From: DATDWC01 sp035289805
GTDB taxonomy: Bacteria > Patescibacteriota > Gracilibacteria > Peribacterales > Peribacteraceae
Assembly: GCA_035289805.1 (NCBI GenBank)
Contig: DATDWC010000002.1
Coordinates: forward strand, 1 to 7,426
Direction: 5' to 3'
Length of the DNA: 7,426 nt
In this document: in pieces, positions 1 to 5,021 of the stretch
How positions within the stretch are numbered: position 1 is the stretch's first letter
Layout of the letters: every line of letters begins with the position of its first letter
Position numbers and translations under genes: made by a program
Notes under the pieces: model-generated
Databases searched by the model: none
Told to the model about the DNA's origin: nothing
Seen by the model: the letters and a program-made list of their open reading frames with translations, nothing else

Positions 1-37
1 CCCCCCGTAAGAGCAAAGTCCTTTCTGCTGCGGCAGT

Positions 38-1384
38 ATGAGCTTTTGTCTCTTCCCCGAAGGCGTTTCAAAGAGAGCGGTTGCATACTATCGGCATTCC
101 GCTGAAGATAAACAGGAACTTTCGGTGCCCATTCAACGGGAGCAGGCGCATAAGTTTGCGCAGGAGCACAGAATTGAAATTATTCATGAGGAAGCAGACG
201 AGGGCGAAACAGGACTCAATGCAGATCGTGACGGCTTTGATGTGCTCTTTCGGAATTGGATACTGAATGAGCATGCGCCGCATTTTGACTATGTACTGGT
301 ATTCAATGTCTCCCGATGGGGGCGATTCCAGGATCAGGATGAGGCGGCTTATTATGAATTTCGATGCAAGCAGCAGGGAAAACAGGTGGTGTATGTCACG
401 CGGGGTTTTCCGAAAGAAGACCAAAAACTGATTACACACCTTCAAACCTCCATCGAGCGGTATATGGCGGCCGAGTACAGCCGCCAGTTGAGCGACAATG
501 TCTTCCGTGGATGCATAAAGGTATCAGAGCAGGGATTTTCTGCCGGTGGAATGGCGTGCTACGGTATGGGGAGATTGCTCCTCGATGAGAGGAGAGAGCC
601 AATTCGGTTATTACGGAAAGGAGAGCATAAACAAATTTCCAATCAACGTGTGCGTTTTGTGCCACTCAATGATGAAACCACACAAACAGTGAAAGAAATT
701 TTCCAGTGGTTTATTGAGGGGAAACATCAGAATGATATAGCGGCATTGCTCAATGGGCATGGAACCCCGAGTGCCATGGGTGGTCTATGGACTGGAGACA
801 AGGTATTTCGGGTTCTTACCAATGAAACGTACACGGGGAAAAGAATATATAATAAAACATGGAATCGACTTCGGCAGGGAAAGCGAAGGAATCTGCGCAG
901 CGCATGGATAATTTATGAGAACGCTTTCCCTGCCATTGTGACTCAACAATGCTACGACAATGTGCAAGAGAAAATTTCTTGCCAGCAAGAAAGAAAAAAA
1001 TCAGCATTGAAGCACATTCGTGAAACACTGCTCTCTGAGCTTCGGCCATTCCTGCTACTGCAAGGAATAGACAAAGACCTTTCGAGAGAGTTTCCTCTTG
1101 CGATAGATGGTCAGGACATCCATGAATCATCTCGACCATGGTGCTTTTTTCTTCCGCGTTCTTATCATCGCTTTAGCAGGATTCTCTGCATTGGATCGTA
1201 CCTGCAAGATAACTCATCTATAGCTGCTTCTTTTCTTATTCCTATTGCTGAATTTGGGCTAGCCGGAGTTTGTCTTTTAAGAGAGGGGAGTGAAACTTTC
1301 TTGAAGTACAGGCACCCTCTAGAAAGAATGACCAACGATATGGGCGAGATAGCGCAAGAATTACATTCTTTTCACAGAACATAA
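38..1384 (+). CDS. Large serine recombinase (resolvase/invertase family)
   Basis: This 448-residue protein is a serine site-specific recombinase that would cut and rejoin DNA through a 5'-phosphoserine link. The catalytic domain (about residues 13-155) carries YYRHS with the likely nucleophile S21 and partner R19, a conserved DEGETGL segment (53-60), and SRWGRF (92-97), which supplies the R93 and R96 pair. A long helix (about 135-152) leads into a 'Recombinase' DNA-binding domain (about 160-275, with GMACYGMG and the NETYTGKRIYNK stretch). The family's usual zinc ribbon is not seen: there is no CxxC pair, and the last ~120 residues are of a type I do not recognise. The ATG at 38 is the first start after an in-frame stop at 8-10; no Shine-Dalgarno precedes it. 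Bases 1-37 show no recognisable promoter. The gene is AT-richer than the right-hand part of the window, which suggests acquisition. It could be an integrase of a mobile element or a resident recombinase; the DNA target is unknown. Confidence 0.9.
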   Translation: MSFCLFPEGVSKRAVAYYRHSAEDKQELSVPIQREQAHKFAQEHRIEIIHEEADEGETGLNADRDGFDVLFRNWILNEHAPHFDYVLVFNVSRWGRFQDQDEAAYYEFRCKQQGKQVVYVTRGFPKEDQKLITHLQTSIERYMAAEYSRQLSDNVFRGCIKVSEQGFSAGGMACYGMGRLLLDERREPIRLLRKGEHKQISNQRVRFVPLNDETTQTVKEIFQWFIEGKHQNDIAALLNGHGTPSAMGGLWTGDKVFRVLTNETYTGKRIYNKTWNRLRQGKRRNLRSAWIIYENAFPAIVTQQCYDNVQEKISCQQERKKSALKHIRETLLSELRPFLLLQGIDKDLSREFPLAIDGQDIHESSRPWCFFLPRSYHRFSRILCIGSYLQDNSSIAASFLIPIAEFGLAGVCLLREGSETFLKYRHPLERMTNDMGEIAQELHSFHRT

Positions 1385-2238
1385 TGCAACTCTCCATCAT
1401 TATCCCGACCTGCGGTCGACCAAGGATTCTCCAGCAAACCCTCGATTGCATCGAGAGGCAGACCGTTAAAAATCTGGAAGTCATTATTGTCTCCGATGGT
1501 CCGGACGAAAAAACCGCAGAGATGCTCACGAATCTCTCGTGGCCCTTTGCCTTCCAGTACTTTGCCATTCCAAAGAGCCACCAAGGCGTGTGTCGTAATC
1601 GTGCGGTAGAGAAAGCGAGGAGTCCGCTCGTTCTCATTATTGGCGATGACATCTTCCTAGCTCCTGATGCATGCGAGAGACATGTGAAAGCGCATGAGCG
1701 AGCAGAGGAGAAAGGAATTATGGTTCTTGGCTTTACGACATGGGATCCATCAATCCAACTGACGCCAGTGATGAAGTGGATGGAACAATCTGGCGCGCAG
1801 TTTGGGTATGGAAAAATAAAAAATTTCCGAAAAAACTTTCTCCCCACAAGCATTCAGCACTGGTTCACCTACACGAGTAACCTTAGTCTCCCTGCAAAAC
1901 TCCTCTACCAAAATAAATTCCGTGAAGATGTATCGCTCTACGGTTGGGAGGATATTGAATGGGGGAAGCGTCTTGCGAAGAAAGGTGTTCCTCTCTTCTA
2001 CGAACCAGATGCGAAAGCCTACCATCACCATTCCTATACAGATGAAGAAGTGTGGCGGCGATCAAGGCTCCTCGGGCAATCTGCAGTGATCATGGAGAAG
2101 ACTGACCCATCACTCACACTCCTCCCTAGGGGTTGGAAAAGAATCGCCTATCACCTCATGGCATTATTCCCGACATATCGCGGAAAGCATTCCCACGCAT
2201 TTCTCGAGGGAATGCGAGGAGCGAAGATCAACTCGTGA
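1384..2238 (+). CDS. Family 2 glycosyltransferase
   Basis: This 284-residue protein is a GT-A fold family 2 glycosyltransferase, which moves a sugar from a nucleotide-sugar donor to a cell-surface glycan, lipid or protein acceptor. The N-terminus has the typical SIIIPTCGRP strand (4-13) and VIIVSDG (33-39). G87-D88-D89 is the metal/nucleotide-binding DXD-like motif. GWEDIEWGKRL (187-197) is the ED motif expected to supply the catalytic base, followed by a His cluster (214-216). The length suits a single-domain soluble or peripheral enzyme; no membrane segment is seen. The ATG shares its first base with the recombinase stop (TAATG), so the two may be co-translated. No Shine-Dalgarno is present. 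The 3' end overlaps the convergent TPR gene by 11 bases. Donor and acceptor cannot be read from the sequence; surface polysaccharide or glycoprotein modification is the likely role. Confidence 0.9.
   Translation: MQLSIIIPTCGRPRILQQTLDCIERQTVKNLEVIIVSDGPDEKTAEMLTNLSWPFAFQYFAIPKSHQGVCRNRAVEKARSPLVLIIGDDIFLAPDACERHVKAHERAEEKGIMVLGFTTWDPSIQLTPVMKWMEQSGAQFGYGKIKNFRKNFLPTSIQHWFTYTSNLSLPAKLLYQNKFREDVSLYGWEDIEWGKRLAKKGVPLFYEPDAKAYHHHSYTDEEVWRRSRLLGQSAVIMEKTDPSLTLLPRGWKRIAYHLMALFPTYRGKHSHAFLEGMRGAKINS
2187..2215 (-). terminator. Inverted repeat past the TPR gene, possible weak terminator
   Basis: A perfect 8-base inverted repeat (GCATTCCC at 2187-2194, GGGAATGC at 2208-2215) with a 13-base loop lies 12 bases beyond the stop of the minus-strand TPR gene, inside the end of the glycosyltransferase gene. 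On the minus strand it is followed by only three T residues, so it is at best a weak intrinsic terminator. A chance repeat in coding sequence is possible. Confidence 0.3.
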
Positions 2239-2998
2239 CAGAGGCCATCTCTTTTAATTTTGTCTTCACACCTTCATCGCGCGGATCCAGTCGATTGATG
2301 CGACGGTAGATTTCTTCGGCGCTCTCTGTATCGCTGAGTTGTAGGTAGCACTCAGCGAGAAGATGGAGGAGAGCGATATTGCGGGGGGAAGCCTTTGCTG
2401 CTTTCTCGAGGAGGGGAGCAGCTTCTGCGAACCGTTTATCTGCAACGCATGCGCGGCCAAGATCGTGGCTTCGATCTGGGTTGTTTGAATCCAGATTGAG
2501 CGCTTTCTGGTAGGCCTGACAGGATTCCACGTACTTCTCCTGCCTGTAGCAGGCGAGGCCGAGATTCGCAAAGAGCGCGGGCTCCTCGCAATCCCGTAGG
2601 AGTTCATGGTAGAGCGCTTCGGCTTTGGGCTCCTTATTTCCAAGAAGGTAGACCTTTGCAAGCTGCACTTTGACATCCTTGGCATCGGGTTGAATCGTGA
2701 GTGCCTGGATCAGTGCTCGCTCCGCGCCCCTTGCATCTGGTTTCGAGAGCGCCTTCTCCGCTTGGCGAAGGAGCGTACGTACCTGCTGCAATTCGATCGC
2801 TCGCGTGCGGGGAGATTTTCTCTCCTTCGAGAGTGGAGTATCCGGAAGCCACTTCGCATTTCGCTGCTCTGCCGCATGAAACCCCGCGCGGACAGAGCGG
2901 ACAATTCTCCGAGCGTTCCTACTTCGTAGGAATCCACGCGCACTGATGATTGCGAGGATACCAAGGCCCGAGATGATCATGACAGTGAGGTAGACCAT
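2228..2998 (-). CDS. Membrane-anchored tetratricopeptide repeat (TPR) protein
   Basis: From the ATG at 2998 the protein is 256 residues. It opens with one hydrophobic segment (about residues 2-20) followed by an Arg-rich stretch (about 21-37), so it is probably anchored by an N-terminal helix with the basic side and the repeats in the cytoplasm. After a charged linker, about residues 72-250 form around five helix-turn-helix TPR units, with recognisable pieces such as LGLACYRQEKYVES, AYQKALNLDSNNPD and AEEIYRRINRLDP. TPRs bind other proteins; the partner is unknown. A TTG at 3025 in the same frame would add nine residues and overlap holB by 17 bases. I prefer the ATG because it starts right at the membrane helix and leaves a 10-base gap, the same spacing as between rpsF and rpsR. 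It is the last gene of the likely rpsF operon. No enzyme motif is visible. Confidence 0.85.
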   Translation of the reverse strand: MVYLTVMIISGLGILAIISARGFLRSRNARRIVRSVRAGFHAAEQRNAKWLPDTPLSKERKSPRTRAIELQQVRTLLRQAEKALSKPDARGAERALIQALTIQPDAKDVKVQLAKVYLLGNKEPKAEALYHELLRDCEEPALFANLGLACYRQEKYVESCQAYQKALNLDSNNPDRSHDLGRACVADKRFAEAAPLLEKAAKASPRNIALLHLLAECYLQLSDTESAEEIYRRINRLDPRDEGVKTKLKEMASVTS

Positions 2999-3008
2999 GA
3001 AAGAAAAG

Positions 3009-3989
3009 TTATGAGGAAAGTGCAATATTTGCAGCGAGGAGACCGCGATGGGTATTCGTTTCGAGTGTTCGGAGAATGGAAAAGAGTTTCTTCGCCCGCT
3101 CTACCGCTTCCTCCGCGTGCTGACTCTCCTTCCGTAGCTCTCCCTGGAGGTGGAGCACAAGATGCCGGAAGAGAAGTGAGGAAGCCGCAGGATCTTCGAA
3201 CACTTCACTCATGATGCGGAACCGCTCCACATCTGAGCGCGTTTCGAGGAAACGGCGTGCATCCAGATACGCCTGCCGTTCCGTGCGGAAGTACTCAGTA
3301 TCTTTGAGACATCGGAAGATGATACCGGGTGCTCCGCCTGCAATTCCCAGGATGAGCTCACGATCCTCGGGGGAGGAATCAGAGAGGAGTGGTTCGAGTT
3401 CTTCTCTCAGTACTCCCGAGAAATGGAGGAGGCGCATCCTGGAAACAACAGTTTCCGGAATGGCACTCAAGAGCTCTGTAGTGAAGCAGAAGAGAACATT
3501 GGGAGGGGGCTCCTCCAGGATTTTGAGGAGTGCGTTCGCTGCGGTGATGTGGAGTCGTTCGATTGAGCGAATGAGACAGATGGATCTACTCCCCTGTGGG
3601 GTCTGGTAGAGGCGCTCCTGCAGTGCCCGGATGTCATCAATACCAATGACATCGGTCTTCACTTTGGCTTTAGCTCTATGCTGCTGGGGAGCAGAGGAGC
3701 TCTTCGCGATGACATTCCAATCCGTGCAGAGATCCTCTATCCAGAGCTGATCGAGTGTGAGGAGATCAGGGTGAGCGTTCTTCCGGACGAGTGTTACAAT
3801 CCGTTCCTTCTCTCCCTCCTCAACCCCTATCGAGAGAACTTCCTCTGCGAACCACCGTGCGATGGTGAACTTCCCGAGGTGCTTCTTCCCCGCAAAGAGG
3901 TAGGCGTGCGCCAGAGATTTCTGTTCCAAATCTCTCCGGAGTTGCTCCCGTTTCCGCGCGTGCCCGATGATGGGAATGCTTTGGATCAT
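3009..3989 (-). CDS. holB: DNA polymerase III subunit delta' (clamp loader)
   Basis: This 326-residue AAA+ family protein matches the delta' subunit of the clamp loader, which helps place the sliding clamp on primed DNA. Landmarks are the N-terminal IIGH and LAHAYLFAGKK region, a Walker-A-like GKKHLGKFT (34-42), SICLIRSIERL (135-145) in the Walker B position, the hallmark AANALLKILEEPPP (150-163), and VVSRMRLLHF (181-190) in place of the usual SRC motif. The four zinc-binding cysteines common in delta' are absent, and about 30 extra residues (81-113) separate HPDLLTLD from IGIDDIRALQERL. The C-terminal helical part (about 195-326) is divergent but fits the collar domain. The gene follows rpsR by 57 bases with no clear terminator or Shine-Dalgarno, so it is probably read from the rpsF promoter. 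DnaX is less likely because the protein is short and its P-loop is degenerate. Confidence 0.88.
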   Translation of the reverse strand: MIQSIPIIGHARKREQLRRDLEQKSLAHAYLFAGKKHLGKFTIARWFAEEVLSIGVEEGEKERIVTLVRKNAHPDLLTLDQLWIEDLCTDWNVIAKSSSAPQQHRAKAKVKTDVIGIDDIRALQERLYQTPQGSRSICLIRSIERLHITAANALLKILEEPPPNVLFCFTTELLSAIPETVVSRMRLLHFSGVLREELEPLLSDSSPEDRELILGIAGGAPGIIFRCLKDTEYFRTERQAYLDARRFLETRSDVERFRIMSEVFEDPAASSLLFRHLVLHLQGELRKESQHAEEAVERAKKLFSILRTLETNTHRGLLAANIALSS

Positions 3990-4046
3990 GCGGCGGAAGA
4001 AACTGGAGAACGACTCTCTTTAGAAAGAACCGGTTTGGGACCCCGC

Positions 4047-4292
4047 TTACTTCCGGTAGGGGAGTAATCCCATGAACCGTGCATGTTCCACGGCCTTGCG
4101 CAGCATTTTCTGGTGCCGAAGGGAAACGCCGGTGTAGTAGCGCTTCTTGATGTTGCCGAAGTAATCGGTGAAGTTCCGAAGCGTCGGGTAATCCTTCCAA
4201 TCAATAGATTCAACTCCCGCTTTTGTGAATGGGCAGTTCCGCTTCCCTGGAGGAGTCGTGGAGCCAGTCTGTGGGTGGATGACGCGAGGCAT
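4047..4292 (-). CDS. rpsR: 30S ribosomal protein S18
   Basis: This 81-residue protein is S18, a small-subunit protein that sits on the platform of the 30S subunit paired with S6 and bound to 16S rRNA. The core matches the family well: CPFTKAGVESIDWKDYPTLRNF, then a GNIKKRYYTGVSLRHQKMLRKAV block, ending in HARFMGLLPYRK. The family is usually 75-80 residues. I chose the ATG at 4292, which gives that length and a 10-base gap after rpsF. An in-frame ATG at 4322 would add ten residues and overlap the end of rpsF by 20 bases, and it cannot be fully excluded. The expected ssb gene between rpsF and rpsR is missing. The base context before the start is pyrimidine-rich and shows no Shine-Dalgarno, so translation may be coupled to rpsF. 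Confidence 0.95.
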   Translation of the reverse strand: MPRVIHPQTGSTTPPGKRNCPFTKAGVESIDWKDYPTLRNFTDYFGNIKKRYYTGVSLRHQKMLRKAVEHARFMGLLPYRK

Positions 4293-4302
4293 AAGGGGGA
4301 GG

Positions 4303-4872
4303 TTAGAGGTTGAGGTTTTCATCGGAGATCAGTTCACCGAGCTTCTCCGAAAGCTCTTCTGTGGAAATCTCTGCTCCCGGTTCTGCTGGGCGAAGTTCCG
4401 CGGGCTTTTCTGGTTTCAGTACTTTCCGCGTGGCGCGCTGGACGATTTTCTTCTTCAGTTCCTCTTCGCGATCGTGGCCGCGCGCTTCTTCCTCCTTCGC
4501 AAGACCCTCCTTCCAGGCGGTGAAGTGCAGAGACCAATCAACGACTTCGTACTTGGGAGGCAGTTTGATCACGAGGTGTCGCAGGACTCCCCGTTCAATT
4601 TTCAGTTGCTGATCAATATCCTTCAGCACCTCGGGCTTTGCGGAAACATAGAAAATAACGTACTGACCGGTTTCCTGTCCTTTGATCTTGTAGGCGAGAC
4701 CCATACGCTTCCACTCATCCTTCTTGAGGATAGTGACCTCCTTCTCCTTAAAGAGTTCCGCAATATTGCGGAGGGATTCACTCTTCTCTTTATCTGCTCC
4801 ATCACCTGGGAGCAGGATCGCTATTTCGTAGACGCGAGTTTCCTCGCTTGTGGGTTCCAAGGTATGAGCCAT
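4303..4872 (-). CDS. rpsF: 30S ribosomal protein S6, with long C-terminal extension
   Basis: S6 pairs with S18 on the platform of the 30S subunit. The S6 fold spans about residues 12-106 of 189: an opening strand (TRVYEIAILLPG), a helix (about 28-43), the central strands with KKDEWKRMGLAYKIKG (50-65), YVIFYVSAKPEVL (71-83) and the closing IERGVLRHLVIKLPPKY region. Typical S6 proteins have about 95-135 residues, so the last 80 or so are an extension. It is rich in Glu, Lys and Arg, has a Pro/Ala-rich piece (153-167) and ends in an acidic, probably helical tail. The start is the ATG at 4872. The open frame continues upstream to a TTG at 4953, but that codon lies in the -35 box and would be outside the transcript. 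First gene of the rpsF-rpsR-holB-TPR operon. Confidence 0.93.
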   Translation of the reverse strand: MAHTLEPTSEETRVYEIAILLPGDGADKEKSESLRNIAELFKEKEVTILKKDEWKRMGLAYKIKGQETGQYVIFYVSAKPEVLKDIDQQLKIERGVLRHLVIKLPPKYEVVDWSLHFTAWKEGLAKEEEARGHDREEELKKKIVQRATRKVLKPEKPAELRPAEPGAEISTEELSEKLGELISDENLNL

Positions 4873-4889
4873 GGGATTTATGGGCGAAG

Positions 4890-4913
4890 CACCCCAAGAG
4901 TAAGCTCGGGGCG
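4890..4913 (-). promoter_or_regulatory. rpsF leader hairpin, possible S6:S18 regulatory element
   Basis: In the minus-strand transcript, CGCCCCGAG (4913-4905) can pair with CUUGGGGUG (4898-4890) around a six-base loop, giving nine base pairs with two G-U wobbles. It lies in the roughly 46-base leader between the predicted transcript start near 4918 and the rpsF ATG. A second hairpin, GGGUG-CUU-CGCCC (4894-4882), shares its left arm with the first, so only one can form at a time. Many bacteria regulate rpsF through a leader that mimics the S6:S18 site on 16S rRNA and contains a CCG element. CCG is present here, but I cannot confirm the full motif. Confidence 0.4.
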
Positions 4914-4924
4914 AAATCGGACGC

Positions 4925-4953
4925 ATTGTATGGATACACATACCCCAACGCAA
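4925..4953 (-). promoter_or_regulatory. Promoter for the rpsF-rpsR-holB-TPR operon
   Basis: Reading the minus strand, TTGCGT (4953-4948) and TACAAT (4930-4925) are separated by exactly 17 bases. The -10 matches the housekeeping consensus at five of six positions and the -35 at its three key TTG positions. Transcription would start near 4918, about 46 bases before the rpsF ATG. Placement directly upstream of a ribosomal protein gene supports it. Confidence 0.7.
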
Positions 4954-4983
4954 TAAAAAAGGTCATTTTCTCCTCTCGCTATG

Positions 4984-5012
4984 GTTCGGGGTGGCCACCT
5001 CTCACCTATAAT
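4984..5012 (+). promoter_or_regulatory. Promoter for the penicillin-binding protein gene
   Basis: A perfect TATAAT -10 box lies at 5007-5012. No strong -35 is present; GTTCGG at 4984-4989 with a 17-base spacer is the best placed but poor, so an activator may be needed. Transcription would begin around 5018-5020, only two to four bases before the ATG at 5022, giving a nearly leaderless message. Confidence 0.6.
4990..4999. promoter_or_regulatory. 10-base perfect palindrome, candidate operator
   Basis: GGTGGCCACC is identical to its reverse complement and sits between the -35 region and the TATAAT box of the penicillin-binding protein promoter. A dimeric regulator bound there would touch or block RNA polymerase. 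There is only one copy in this intergenic region, and no regulator gene is nearby, so the role is inferred from position alone. Confidence 0.3.
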
Positions 5013-5021
5013 GAGCCATGC

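Noticed and set aside
1301..1329. Possible promoter for the glycosyltransferase (TTGAAG, 17 bases, AAGAAT)
   Set aside because: Each box matches the consensus at only four of six positions and both lie inside coding sequence; chance is likely.
1242..1853. Minus-strand open frame of 203 codons across the recombinase/glycosyltransferase junction
   Set aside because: Antisense to two well-supported genes and with no domain of its own.
2228..2238. TGA read as glycine (Gracilibacteria-type code)
   Set aside because: TGA ends both the glycosyltransferase and TPR genes at sensible lengths, and no conserved glycine is encoded by TGA in any gene here.
2999..3025. TTG start for the TPR protein
   Set aside because: It would overlap holB and add nine residues before the membrane helix; the ATG at 2998 is the simpler choice.
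3990..4046. Terminator between rpsR and holB
   Set aside because: Only short imperfect repeats with no T-run on the minus strand; the 57-base gap looks like an internal operon spacer.
4873..4953. TTG start for rpsF at 4953
   Set aside because: The codon is part of the -35 box, so it would not be transcribed from the predicted promoter.
4225..4956. Plus-strand open frame of 243 codons
   Set aside because: Antisense to rpsF and rpsR, whose family assignment is secure.
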